DNA of 64,000 nt from Thermosynechococcus sp. HN-54 (GCF_023650955.1 NZ_CP098039.1:2232001-2296000); one strand, 5' to 3'; numbered from the stretch's first letter, positions 1-10,067 are shown. Numbers and translations are program-made. Notes: generated by a model not told the origin, from the letters alone.

Positions 1-60
1 AATGAAATGAAAGTCTGAGTGATAAGATATGGGGGATTCCATCAAGGCGCGTAAAGAGTT

Positions 61-1608
61 ATGGATTTGGTGACACTGGCCGGACAGCTCAATGCAGGCA
101 CCATTTTGCCGGAAACCATCGTGGTCGTAACGCTACTGGTCGTCCTCTTAGCAGATTTGATTCAGGGACGCCAAGCCGATCGCTGGACACCCTACTTGGC
201 GATCATTGGGTTAGGGGGGGCAATCGCCACAATGATTCCCCTGTGGACGCAGCCCGACACCGTCAGTTTCTTTGGCAGCTTTATCTCCGATCACCTCAGC
301 CTGTTTTTCCGCGGACTGATTGCCCTTTCAGCCTTGGGCACCATTCTCATGTCCATTCGCTATGTTGAGCAAACGGGCAGTTCCCTCGGCGAATTTATGA
401 CGATTCTGTTGACGGCCACGGTGGGTGGCATGTTCATTGCCGGCGCCCAAGAGCTGGTCTTTATCTTTGTGGCGCTAGAGACCCTAAGTATTGCCTCTTA
501 TCTGCTCACCGGCTACACAAAACGCGATAGCCGCTCCAACGAAGCCGCCTTGAAATATCTCCTGATTGGTGCGGCCAGTTCTGCCATTTTCCTCTATGGT
601 TCGTCACTGTTGTATGGCCTCTCTGGTGGGCACACCCAATTGCCAGAAATTGCCCAAGCCCTCTCTGCGGAATCCTTGGGTCTGGTGGTGGCCTTAGTGT
701 TTGTTATTGCCGGCATTAGTTTCAAAATCTCGGCGGTGCCCTTTCACCAATGGACACCCGATGTTTATGAGGGTGCCCCTACGCCTGTGGTTGCCTTTCT
801 CTCCGTTGGCTCCAAAGCAGCTGGGTTTGCCCTTGCCATTCGCTTTTTGACCTTGGCCTTCCCCAGTGTGACTGATCAGTGGCAACTCATCTTTACGGTG
901 CTGGCCATCCTCAGCATGATTCTCGGCAATGTGGTTGCCCTTGCCCAAACCAGCATGAAGCGGATGCTCGCCTACTCTTCCATCGGTCAGGCGGGATTTG
1001 TGATGATTGGGTTTGTTGTTGGCACGGAGGCAGGTTATGCCAGTATGCTCTTTTACCTGCTGGTGTACCTCTTCATGAACCTTGGTGCCTTTACCTGTGT
1101 CATTCTCTTCTCGCTGCGCACCGGCACCGATCAAATTAGTGAGTATGCGGGTCTCTATCAAAAAGATCCGCTGCTGACCCTAGGACTAAGCCTATGCCTG
1201 CTTTCTCTGGGAGGCATTCCCCCCTTGGCCGGCTTCTTTGGCAAAATCTACCTCTTCTGGGCAGGTTGGCAGGCGGGTGCCTATGGTCTCGTCTTGCTGG
1301 GTCTATTGACGAGTGTGATCTCGATTTACTACTACATTCGTGTCGTCAAGATGATGGTGGTCAAGGAACCCCAAGAAATGTCCCTCGCTGTGCAAAATTA
1401 TCCACAGATTTCTTGGTCAACCTTTGGCATGCGTCCTTTGCAGGTGGGTCTGGTCATGACCGTTATTGCTACCTCCTTGGCAGGAATCCTCGCCAATCCC
1501 CTCTTCAACTTGGTGAATACGGCAGTGTTGGATGTGCCCCAAGTAGCTAATCAACCAATGGCCACAGAGATTGCCTACCAAGGGATGCTACCAGCAGAAA
1601 AATCTTAA
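61..1608 (+). CDS. ndhB: NAD(P)H-quinone oxidoreductase subunit 2 (NdhB)
   Basis: This is a 515-residue, very hydrophobic protein with about 14 predicted membrane segments, the usual length for cyanobacterial NdhB. The conserved proton-antiporter block is visible near residues 225-260 ([16 protein letters not shown]), followed by a Lys in the next helix. NdhB is one of the three antiporter-like proton-pumping subunits of the thylakoid NDH-1 complex, which serves cyclic electron flow, respiration and CO2 uptake. The ATG is preceded by AAAGAG. It stands apart from the other ndh gene here (ndhO, 20 kb away), as is normal for dispersed cyanobacterial ndh genes. Confidence 0.97.
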   Translation: MDLVTLAGQLNAGTILPETIVVVTLLVVLLADLIQGRQADRWTPYLAIIGLGGAIATMIPLWTQPDTVSFFGSFISDHLSLFFRGLIALSALGTILMSIRYVEQTGSSLGEFMTILLTATVGGMFIAGAQELVFIFVALETLSIASYLLTGYTKRDSRSNEAALKYLLIGAASSAIFLYGSSLLYGLSGGHTQLPEIAQALSAESLGLVVALVFVIAGISFKISAVPFHQWTPDVYEGAPTPVVAFLSVGSKAAGFALAIRFLTLAFPSVTDQWQLIFTVLAILSMILGNVVALAQTSMKRMLAYSSIGQAGFVMIGFVVGTEAGYASMLFYLLVYLFMNLGAFTCVILFSLRTGTDQISEYAGLYQKDPLLTLGLSLCLLSLGGIPPLAGFFGKIYLFWAGWQAGAYGLVLLGLLTSVISIYYYIRVVKMMVVKEPQEMSLAVQNYPQISWSTFGMRPLQVGLVMTVIATSLAGILANPLFNLVNTAVLDVPQVANQPMATEIAYQGMLPAEKS

Positions 1609-1661
1609 GGATGATTTCACCGTGATCCCGAAGCTCTCTTCCTAGAATTTAAGGGGAAGCA

Positions 1662-3671
<2,010 letters not shown>

Positions 3672-3675
<4 letters not shown>

Positions 3676-4562
3676 ACTAGGCTCTCCAAACTAGCCATCG
3701 TTGCCACACTGGTGACGTTGATCTCTGGGGTGGTGCGTTTCACCAAACCGGCCAGTACAGTGCCAGGGCCGATTTCGAGGGCGTGGGTTACTCCCGCAGC
3801 TGCAAGGGCATGGCAAGTCTCTACCCAACGGACAGAACCCGTCATCTGCGATCGCAAGCGTGCCTTGATCACTGCTGCATCCGTTGTCGGTTCAGGTTCG
3901 ACATTGTTCAAGACGGGAAAGATCGCCTCGTGGAAGGTGCACTCCTCCAGCAGCGTGGCAAACGTGGCTGCCGCCTCTGCCATCAAGGGGGAGTGAAAGG
4001 CACCACTCACATTCAAGGGAACTGCCCGCTTCACTTTAATTTTGCCTAGTACCGCGTCCACCGCTGCCGGCAGCCCCGAAATCACCACCTGCCCCGGATG
4101 GTTATCATTGGCCAGAACCACATTGGGGGTGCTGGCGATCGCCTCTTGCAACTGCTCGCGGTCAAAGCCAATTAAGGCCACCATCTTACCGTCCCCCGCG
4201 GCATTCATCAGTTCGGCTCGCCGCTGCACTAACTTCAGTCCTGTTGTAAAGTCAAAAACCTCCGCCGCATAGAGGGCAGCATATTCGCCAAGACTATGCC
4301 CCGCGACAAAGTCCGCCTTTGCCCCCCGTTCCTTGAGGGCATCCACCAAGAGGCTCTCGACGATAAACAAACTGGGCTGGGTATAGAGCGTTTGATCTAA
4401 ATTGCCGACACGACCGGCACAGCAGTCAATCACCGACCAGCCCAAGACAGCCGCTGCCTGTTCACACCGTTCCTTGGCAGGGGGATAGGCCGTCAGCAAA
4501 TCCGCCATCATTTCTGGATGTTGCGACCCTTGGCCGGGAAATAACCATGCTGTTTTTGTCAT
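3672..4562 (-). CDS. fabD: Malonyl-CoA:ACP transacylase
   Basis: The 296-residue protein begins with the LFPGQGSQ motif and has the nucleophile elbow GHSLGEYAAL with Ser90. The catalytic His lies in GAFHSPLM near residue 205. It loads malonate from CoA onto acyl carrier protein for fatty acid elongation. Length is normal for FabD. It is the first gene of a two-gene unit with plsC on the minus strand and is divergent from rpsP across about 106 bases. Confidence 0.96.
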
Positions 4563-4592
4563 CGGCAGTGCTCAACTCAAACCGCAATCTAC

Positions 4593-4621
4593 TTTACCCG
4601 ATTTGGGATGTCCGTTATACT
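4593..4621 (+). promoter_or_regulatory. Candidate sigma-70-type promoter for rpsP
   Basis: A TTTACC (-35 like, 4593-4598) and TATACT (-10 like, 4616-4621) are separated by 17 bases, and rpsP starts 47 bases after the -10. The match to TTGACA/TATAAT is good at the -10 and fair at the -35. It lies between divergent fabD and rpsP. Confidence 0.5.
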
Positions 4622-4668
4622 AGAAAATTGTCGAGAAAAATCTGCTCCTTTTATCTCCATAGGCTGAC

Positions 4669-4920
4669 ATGATTAAACTGCGTCTCAAACGCTACGGCAA
4701 AAAACGCAACGCCACCTATCGGATTGTGGCGATGAACAATACCGATCGCCGCGATGGGCGTGCCCTTGAAGAGCTGGGCTTCTATGATCCCATCCGTGGT
4801 GAGGTGCGCCTCAAAGAAGAAGCGATCAAGCGGCGTTTGGCGCAGGGTGCACAACCCACAGACACAGTGCGGCGCCTCTTTGTCAAGGCGAATCTTCTCC
4901 CCGAAACCGCCAAAAAATAG
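4669..4920 (+). CDS. rpsP: 30S ribosomal protein S16
   Basis: The 83-residue basic protein begins [19 protein letters not shown] and contains the LGFYDP motif, both diagnostic of bS16. It binds 16S rRNA in the body of the small subunit and is needed for assembly. It is the first gene of a run with a KH protein, rpsU and phoH. Linkage of rpsP to a KH-domain gene is common in bacteria. Confidence 0.97.
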   Translation: MIKLRLKRYGKKRNATYRIVAMNNTDRRDGRALEELGFYDPIRGEVRLKEEAIKRRLAQGAQPTDTVRRLFVKANLLPETAKK

Positions 4921-4923
4921 GCA

Positions 4924-5277
4924 ATGGCTGAATCGGCTGCCCCCAACTATGCCGCCCTCATTCGCTTCCTGCTTGAGCCGTTTATGGAGGCGCCGGAAAC
5001 GCTACGGCTGCATGCAGAATTCTCTCCTGCTACCTCTCGTATTTGGGTACGTCTGGCATTTGCGGGCGAGGATAAGGGGCGGGTCTATGGGCGAGGAGGG
5101 CGCAACCTTCAGGCTATTCGAGCCGTGTTACAAGCGGCGGCTCAAGCTGCGGGTCAGCAAGTTTACTTAGATGTCTATGACGATACCAAAAGTACGCCTA
5201 AAATAGATCACCATAGAGGCGATCGCCCACGGCGATCCCATCGTCGTTCTTATCCATCATCAAGGAGGCAAAGTTAG
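4924..5277 (+). CDS. KH-domain RNA-binding protein (KhpA/YlqC type)
   Basis: The 117-residue protein has one KH domain with the GxxG loop in VYGRGGRNLQAIR, near residues 58-70. Family members of about 80 residues bind RNA and often lie directly after rpsP, as here (3 bases apart). The last 25-30 residues form an Arg/His/Ser-rich basic tail not seen in typical KhpA, which may add nonspecific RNA contact. It is cotranscribed in all likelihood with rpsP and rpsU. Confidence 0.85.
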   Translation: MAESAAPNYAALIRFLLEPFMEAPETLRLHAEFSPATSRIWVRLAFAGEDKGRVYGRGGRNLQAIRAVLQAAAQAAGQQVYLDVYDDTKSTPKIDHHRGDRPRRSHRRSYPSSRRQS

Positions 5278-5280
5278 CGC

Positions 5281-5454
5281 GTGTCTGAAGTGCGTTTAGG
5301 TGAAAACGAATCCATTGAGTCCGCTCTACGGCGATTTAAGAAAAAAATTCAAAAGGCGGGCATTCTTTCGGAAGTCAAACGGCGTGAACGCTATGAAAAG
5401 CCCAGCCTGCGCCGCAAACGTAAACAGGAGGCTGCCCGCAAGCGCAACCGTTAA
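5281..5454 (+). CDS. rpsU: 30S ribosomal protein S21
   Basis: A 57-codon reading frame starts at GTG 5281 and ends at TAA 5452-5454. The product begins [20 protein letters not shown] and continues with the Arg/Lys-rich tail ([15 protein letters not shown]) typical of bS21. An AAGGAGG Shine-Dalgarno sequence lies at 5262-5268, inside the end of the KH gene. bS21 sits by the anti-Shine-Dalgarno end of 16S rRNA and helps initiation. It is easy to miss because it is short and uses GTG. Confidence 0.93.
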   Translation: MSEVRLGENESIESALRRFKKKIQKAGILSEVKRRERYEKPSLRRKRKQEAARKRNR

Positions 5455-5463
5455 GCCTTGGGT

Positions 5464-6486
5464 ATGACCACGAGGGAAAGCCTCACCATTGACCTCCACA
5501 GTATTGAGAGTGCGATCGCCCTTGTCGGTGAGCAAGAAGCCAACCTGCGCATCTTTGCCGCCCAAACAGGGGCGACCCTTGTTTTAAGGGGGCGTGATCT
5601 CTGTATCACGGGAACGCCAGCCCAAATCCAACTCTGCCAACAACTGATTCAAGACCTCGGTACCCTTTGGCGCGAGGGTAAGCCTGTTTCAGGCGTGGAT
5701 ATTCTGACCGTCCGCCATGCCTACGATACGCAGCAGCGGGAAGCCCTCCAAGAACTGCAACAGGATATTCTTGCGCGCACCCGTCGCGGTGACATTATTC
5801 GCGCCAAAACCTTTCGCCAGCGCCAGTATGTCCAAGCGATTCGCAACCATACCTTAACGTTTGGCATTGGACCAGCGGGCACCGGCAAAACCTTCTTGGC
5901 CACTGTCCTAGCCGTCCAAGCGCTATTGTCAGGTACCTATGAGCGGTTGATTTTGACACGGCCTGCAGTAGAAGCGGGTGAGCGGCTCGGCTTTTTGCCG
6001 GGAGATTTACAGCAAAAAATTGATCCCTATTTGCGCCCCCTCTACGATGCCCTCTACGAGCTAGTGGAGCCGGAGAAAATTAGCAACCTAATGGAGCGGG
6101 GGGTGATTGAGGTGGCGCCCTTGGCCTATATGCGGGGTCGTACTCTGAACAATGCCTTTGTCATCCTCGATGAAGCCCAGAATACCACCCCTGCCCAAAT
6201 GAAAATGGTCTTGACCCGCATTGGTTTTAACTCCTGCTTGGTGGTGACGGGGGACTTGACCCAAACCGACTTGCCGGAGCATCAAATCTCTGGTCTTAGC
6301 GTGGCCACAAAGATTCTCAAGGATGTGGAGGGCATTGCCTTTTGCTACTTAACGAAGGGGGATGTGATTCGCCATCCTCTCGTTGAGCGCATTATTGATG
6401 CCTACGATCGCCATGAGCAAGCCTTGCTGACTAAGCCAAAAGAGCGCGCATCTGGGCGTAGCGATCGCTCAGATAAGGCCAATTAA
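5464..6486 (+). CDS. phoH: PhoH-family ATPase
   Basis: The protein has a Walker A motif GPAGTGKTFLA near residue 139 and a Walker B motif VILDEAQNTT near residue 233, the core of PhoH ATPases. An N-terminal region of about 100 residues precedes it. I chose ATG 5464 rather than TTG 5458, since both are in frame and the ATG is only 6 bases inside. PhoH proteins are linked to RNA metabolism and often lie beside ybeY or RNA-binding genes. Here the gene follows rpsP, a KH gene and rpsU. Its last 56 bases overlap the convergent sodA. The substrate is unknown. Confidence 0.92.
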   Translation: MTTRESLTIDLHSIESAIALVGEQEANLRIFAAQTGATLVLRGRDLCITGTPAQIQLCQQLIQDLGTLWREGKPVSGVDILTVRHAYDTQQREALQELQQDILARTRRGDIIRAKTFRQRQYVQAIRNHTLTFGIGPAGTGKTFLATVLAVQALLSGTYERLILTRPAVEAGERLGFLPGDLQQKIDPYLRPLYDALYELVEPEKISNLMERGVIEVAPLAYMRGRTLNNAFVILDEAQNTTPAQMKMVLTRIGFNSCLVVTGDLTQTDLPEHQISGLSVATKILKDVEGIAFCYLTKGDVIRHPLVERIIDAYDRHEQALLTKPKERASGRSDRSDKAN

Positions 6487-7153
6487 CCACTTGCCACCAC
6501 GCCTCTAGGTACTGATCGCGACGGTTGCGATAGGTCAGGTAATAGGCATGTTCCCACAGATCGTTGCCCAAGATCGGCACTTGCCCTTGCATCAGCGGAG
6601 AATCTTGGTTCAGTGTGGTGGTAATGGCCAAATTCCCTTGGGGCGTCAGCACAAGCCAGACCCAGCCACTGCCAAAGTGCTTCAGACCCGCCTGCTGAAA
6701 CTGGGCTTGAAATTCTGAGAATGAGCCAAAGGTGGCTGCAATCGCTGTGGCCAACTCACCTGTGGGTTCACCACCGCCGTCAGGACTCATGCTCTGCCAA
6801 AAGAGGGAATGGTTGGCATGGCCGCCACCATGGTTGCGCACGGTTTGTTGGATGGCGGTGGGTAGTTGGCGAATGTGGCGCAGTAGCTCTTCAATGGGAA
6901 GACCGTGCCATTGACGATAGGGTGCCAGTGCCTTGTTGAGGGTGTTGACATAGGCCGCATGGTGTTTGTCGTGGTGTAGCTGCATCGTCTCCGCATCAAT
7001 CACTGGCTCTAGGGCATCGTAGCCGTAGGGCAAAGGCGGCAGCGTATAAATTTCTAACGGCTCACCTTCAGCCACGGCTGGGCGCGATCGCAACCAGAGT
7101 GTAGCCGTACCAGCCACCAGTAGGCTGAGGGTTTGACGACGAGTTAGGCGCAT
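6431..7153 (-). CDS. sodA: Exported manganese-type superoxide dismutase
   Basis: The Fe/Mn-SOD fold is shown by LHHDKHHAAYV, GGGHANHSLFW and DLWEHAYYL, which supply the four metal ligands (His, His, Asp, His). The Gly-Gly-His-Ala-Asn-His stretch favours the Mn type. A twin-arginine signal is present: TRRQTLSLLVAG followed by a cleavage region around AVAEG, so the enzyme is probably exported by Tat in folded form. The start is placed at ATG 7153, giving 240 residues; an upstream in-frame start at 7189 would add 12 residues. It removes superoxide at the thylakoid lumen or periplasm (inferred). Its end overlaps phoH by 56 bases. Confidence 0.9.
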   Translation of the reverse strand: MRLTRRQTLSLLVAGTATLWLRSRPAVAEGEPLEIYTLPPLPYGYDALEPVIDAETMQLHHDKHHAAYVNTLNKALAPYRQWHGLPIEELLRHIRQLPTAIQQTVRNHGGGHANHSLFWQSMSPDGGGEPTGELATAIAATFGSFSEFQAQFQQAGLKHFGSGWVWLVLTPQGNLAITTTLNQDSPLMQGQVPILGNDLWEHAYYLTYRNRRDQYLEAWWQVVNWPYLSDRYAQMRALLA

Positions 7154-7196
7154 AGCGAGTACACAACATCTTCTCGCTAATCGTACCAAGGCAGGA

Positions 7197-7478
7197 TCAT
7201 TCTTGGCGCAGCAGGAGCTGTTGGGCTTGGCTGGGCGTCAGGAGCTGGCCATCCACTTCAATTTGTAGCACCTTGTTAGAGGATGGTTGCAGCGTCGTAC
7301 TGGCCTCACGGCGGTCTTTAGAACGCCACTGATTTTGCCAAAGGCGATTCATTTCTGAGGATTCAAAGCCGGTAGTTGGTGAAATCGGATTAAAGATTGG
7401 GGGTAGGGGAGTCGCCAACGTGGCCAAGGGATAACATATCCCCAGAAACACCACGCTCAGCAACAGTGGACGAGTCAT
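7197..7478 (-). CDS. Small secreted protein of unknown function, separated from its ribosome site by an IS
   Basis: The 93-residue product starts MTRPLLLSVVFLGICYPLATLA, a clear signal peptide, followed by a Pro-rich segment and a polar C-terminus ending in QQLLLRQE. I do not recognise the family. An insertion sequence begins 11 bases upstream of the ATG (position 7489), after a 7-base target duplication. The original AAGAGG ribosome site now lies at 8587-8592 beyond the IS. Without the IS, AAGAGG would sit about 10 bases from the ATG. The current upstream sequence has no clear Shine-Dalgarno. Expression now may be low or depend on IS read-through. A longer frame to 7556 exists only because it enters IS sequence. 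Confidence 0.7.
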   Translation of the reverse strand: MTRPLLLSVVFLGICYPLATLATPLPPIFNPISPTTGFESSEMNRLWQNQWRSKDRREASTTLQPSSNKVLQIEVDGQLLTPSQAQQLLLRQE

Positions 7479-7488
7479 AAGATCAATA

Positions 7489-7502
7489 CCAGAAGTGTTG
7501 AA
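7489..7502 (+). repeat. IS terminal inverted repeat, transposase 3' side
   Basis: CCAGAAGTGTTGAA, the exact reverse complement of 8566-8579. The adjacent target duplication ATCAATA occupies 7482-7488. Confidence 0.92.
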
Positions 7503-7524
7503 TTCTGCAACAAAACTTAACATC

Positions 7525-8532
7525 CTAAGTGACAAGTAGCTCTGGCTGCCAATCAAAGCTCCAATGCACTATCGAGCAGCGGCGACTCAGTTCCAGTTGC
7601 AAATATCGCAATTTGTCTAATAGCTTCCTGCCAAAGTATTCAGGTATCTCCATTAGCTCTAAAATTAAGTACCCAATCAAAACCATATAAATCTGATTTA
7701 TCACCCCATTCAAACTCTTCGTAATCAGCTTGTCTAATGATAAATGCATCTTTAGAAACTTCCATAAGTTCTCAATCCCCCACCGATGCCGATACAGCTC
7801 ACTCACTTCCTCATCACTTAGATGCATTAGATTCGTCGCAATACGAAACTCTGTTCCATGCTCATCAAAAAATTGAACCACTCGGTATCTCTCATGATTG
7901 AGCTTCATTCTCATGTTATTCTTGATACGCACAACAAATAAACACTTCCTCTCACTCAGCCGCTCTAAAAATCTCCAACTCGCAAACCCTCTATCCATGA
8001 TGGCAACGGCATTCTCAGGGATCATTTCTAAAATCTCGTCTTGAAAGCTTAGGTCATGTCTCTCCCCAAAAGAGACTACTGCCTTACCCAGGATGTTCTC
8101 TGTTAAATCAAATCCTGTAATTAACTTCACTTGATGGTATTTGTAGAACCAAAAGAGCTTACTCGTCAGGGTAATGACGGTTGAATCAATAGGAAACAGC
8201 ATCAGACTTGAACAACGATGTCTCTTGCGAGCTTGAGACATGAGATGAGTGTAAATCCTCTCAAATAAGGTGGTTGTTCGAGTTTTGTTCGCCTTGGAAA
8301 ACGTGGACATATCCACTGTAATCCCCGAATGATTCAAGCGATAAAATAAGGCTCTCATGCTGGTTAATCCTTGGTCGAGAATGTAGGTCAACCAGATTTT
8401 GAAGAACAATTGAGAGTTGAGGACGGGGTAGTCGCAAGGGCTGAGCTGCTTGAGAATAGACTTGACAAGAACTGAAAAAGATGCCATAGTAAGCTGATTA
8501 ATTTTTCTTCTTTTGAGGGAAGAATACGACAT
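7525..8532 (-). CDS. IS4-family DDE transposase
   Basis: This 335-residue protein has the DDE triad in recognisable contexts: Asp in FPIDSTVI, Asp in AIMDRGFAS, and Glu in YRHRWGIENLWKFLK. The last fits the IS4 signature Y-x2-R-x3-E-x6-K exactly. It is basic and has no internal stop, so it is probably functional. The ATG at 8532 lies 34 bases inside the right terminal repeat; a later ATG at 8487 is possible. The stop at 7525 is 22 bases from the other repeat. It cuts and pastes its own element. Confidence 0.93.
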   Translation of the reverse strand: MSYSSLKRRKINQLTMASFSVLVKSILKQLSPCDYPVLNSQLFFKIWLTYILDQGLTSMRALFYRLNHSGITVDMSTFSKANKTRTTTLFERIYTHLMSQARKRHRCSSLMLFPIDSTVITLTSKLFWFYKYHQVKLITGFDLTENILGKAVVSFGERHDLSFQDEILEMIPENAVAIMDRGFASWRFLERLSERKCLFVVRIKNNMRMKLNHERYRVVQFFDEHGTEFRIATNLMHLSDEEVSELYRHRWGIENLWKFLKMHLSLDKLITKSLNGVINQIYMVLIGYLILELMEIPEYFGRKLLDKLRYLQLELSRRCSIVHWSFDWQPELLVT

Positions 8533-8565
8533 TTCTTCCCTTTTTTCTAGCCTCTTAAACTATCT

Positions 8566-8579
8566 TTCAACACTTCTGG
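8566..8579 (-). repeat. IS terminal inverted repeat, transposase 5' side
   Basis: TTCAACACTTCTGG on the plus strand, the exact complement of 7489-7502. The second copy of the target duplication ATCAATA follows at 8580-8586. Confidence 0.92.
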
Positions 8580-8586
8580 ATCAATA

Positions 8587-8592
8587 CCTCTT
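8587..8592 (-). promoter_or_regulatory. Displaced Shine-Dalgarno sequence of the gene at 7197-7478
   Basis: On the minus strand this reads AAGAGG. If the IS and one copy of the target duplication are removed in thought, the sequence reads AAGAGG, then TATTGATCTT, then ATG, a normal 10-base spacing. It is now more than 1.1 kb from the start codon it served. Confidence 0.7.
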
Positions 8593-8683
8593 AGGAGCGA
8601 TCGCAAATAATTTTTACAGTAGTCTTCTTCTAAGTATTTGTTTTTTTCACCAAGGTTAGCCTTAATTCTTATTATATCCTCTG

Positions 8684-8732
8684 GGACTAAAGTCCTTTTT
8701 GGTTTTTTTCCCCTCGCACTGAAGCGTTGAGG
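8684..8732. repeat. Two adjacent palindromic hairpins, possible transposon remnant
   Basis: GGACT-AA-AGTCC at 8684-8695 is followed by TTTTT, a run that could also act as a weak terminator. CCTCGC-ACTGAA-GCG-TTG-AGG at 8712-8732 forms a second, bulged hairpin. Both contain an ACTRAAG core, like the end hairpins I recall around IS200/IS605-type elements in cyanobacteria. No transposase is nearby on this side, so it could be a decayed end. This is inference. Confidence 0.35.
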
Positions 8733-8810
8733 CTACCAAGCTTCTCTATTGTTTCCTAAGTCATGATGGTAGGGCGTACACACCTGTTTTTTGGCAATTA
8801 TCAATCCAGA

Positions 8811-9453
8811 ATGACACAGGCATACACCCCTGAAGATGTTTGGCGATTATTAGCAGAGCTAGTGGAGGCTCAAAAGGAAACGGATCGGCTTTTTCAAGAG
8901 ACTGAACGGCGATTTCAGCAGCTTGAACAGCGATTTCAGGAAATGGATCAACGTTTTCAAGAAACAGATCGGCGGTTCCAAGAGACTGAACGCTTATTGC
9001 GAGAAGAAGCACGGCAGCTCAACCAAACAAATTGGCAAACTGGGCAATCGCCTTGGGGAGTTTGTAGAGTGGCAAGTACGCCCAGCCGTGTTGCGCTGAT
9101 TTCAGAGTCGGGGAATTACTGTTTCTCAACTCTACAGCGATGTGATTCTTCAAGACGGCAACGAGAGTTTAGAAATTGATCTGTTGGTGGTCAATAGGGA
9201 TGAAGCCGTTCTCGTCGAAGTGAAAACAAAACTCGGCCAAGGGGATGTTGATGAACATTTAGAGCGGATCGCGAAATTTCGCCGTCTAGCTCACCAGTAT
9301 CGTGACACAAAACTCTTAGGCGCTGTGGCGGGGATGATTGTGCCGCCCGAGGTAGCTCGCTACGCTTATCGGCAAGGCTTGTTTGTATTGGCGCAGTCAG
9401 GCGATGGGGTGACAATTCTCAACGACCCGCAGTTTCAGCCCCGTGCGTGGTAG
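8811..9453 (+). pseudogene. Broken coiled-coil plus PD-(D/E)XK nuclease-like gene
   Basis: The first part (from ATG 8811, MTQAYTPEDVWRLLAEL) leads into heptad-like repeats of the form RFQETDR, encoded by degenerate 21-base repeats at about 8880-8990. The frame then shifts by one base in the A-rich run near 9024-9030. The continuation in the next frame reads QIGKLGNRLGEFVEWQVRPAVLR and meets an in-frame TGA at 9097-9099. After that the same frame continues as FQSRGITVSQLYSDVILQDG and into EIDLLVVNRDEAVLVEVKTKL, which has the D-x(n)-ExK pattern of PD-(D/E)XK nucleases. The family (DUF3782-like) is common and often multicopy in cyanobacteria. Two separate lesions make it a likely pseudogene unless sequencing errors are involved. 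Confidence 0.82.
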
Positions 9454-9677
9454 GGTTCTGAAAAATGGGCTATAAACCTAAAATGCTGTCGATGAATGAG
9501 ATTTCAAAAAACTCACAAAAAACTTAGAAAAAAGTGATGGGCGTGATTCGCCGATACAAAACTTTTTCCAGTGTGAAAACTCTTGGGCAAAAAAATTGTG
9601 GTGCAGCCCCATATCCCCTACTTGATTCGACGGAGGAAGCAAGGTGGAGAAAGAGGTCCGTCCCACACATTTGTGAC
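9454..9677. other. Gene-free stretch between broken nuclease gene and nblA
   Basis: The region is A-rich in its first half and shows no convincing gene. A short plus-strand frame of about 34 codons ending at a TAG near 9681 reads LLGKKIVVQPHIPYLIRRRK and could be the tail of a decayed gene. I cannot assign it. It may be part of the nblA downstream region. Confidence 0.4.
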
Positions 9678-9863
9678 CTAGGCAGCGCGTTTGACCAAGG
9701 AGCGAATGACGTTGTCTTTCATCATCAATAGGCGAGAGGCTTGCAACAGTAGCTCACGAGCTTCCTGAAGGCTCATGGCACTCACTTGCTCCTCCATCAC
9801 CCGCATTTGAAACTCCTGTTCAAAGCTCAGGTCAACATTCAGTTCGGGAAAGCGTTGCTCCAT
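9678..9863 (-). CDS. nblA: Phycobilisome degradation protein NblA
   Basis: The 61-residue protein matches NblA over its length: LSFEQEFQMRVMEEQV in the first helix, then SLQEARELLLQASRLLMMKDNVIRSLVK in the second. NblA is a small helical adaptor that links phycobiliproteins to the Clp protease, so that antennae are dismantled under nutrient starvation. The ATG has a strong AAGGAG site 8 bases upstream. The upstream 200 bases are AT-rich and contain GTA-N8-AAC near 9885-9898 on the minus strand, a half match to an NtcA box; this is suggestive only. Confidence 0.93.
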   Translation of the reverse strand: MEQRFPELNVDLSFEQEFQMRVMEEQVSAMSLQEARELLLQASRLLMMKDNVIRSLVKRAA

Positions 9864-10067
9864 AAAACGTACTCCTTACTCCATGTTATCGGGCATACGT
9901 GTTAAAAAATATAACAAACACATTGACAAAGTTACCACTCAATGGATATCACTCGTGCAAAGGATAAAATGTTCAGCATGAACGATTTCACTAAATTCTT
10001 GATCGGTTTCACAAACGAGACCTGATAGACTGAGCTAAAACTCAGGTTCGATGATGAGGACGGCAAG

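Larger units (their letters stand above)
7489..8579 (-). mobile_element. Complete IS4-type insertion sequence, 1,091 bp
   Basis: The element is bounded by 14-base perfect inverted repeats (CCAGAAGTGTTGAA at 7489-7502, complement at 8566-8579). It is flanked by a 7-base direct repeat ATCAATA at 7482-7488 and 8580-8586. It carries one intact transposase on the minus strand. Base composition is more AT-rich than the neighbours. Intact ends, intact transposase and a perfect target duplication suggest a recent insertion. The family is assigned from the transposase motif; the exact ISfinder name is not known to me. Confidence 0.92.

Noticed and set aside
694-1161. Minus-strand open frame of 155 codons inside ndhB
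   Set aside because: It is fully inside a well-supported gene on the other strand and its residue make-up (many Gly, His, Asn) is typical of antisense shadow frames.
8684-8700. Hairpin plus T-run as a clear intrinsic terminator
   Set aside because: The stem is only 5 base pairs with a 2-base loop, and it is not clearly downstream of a gene in the right orientation.
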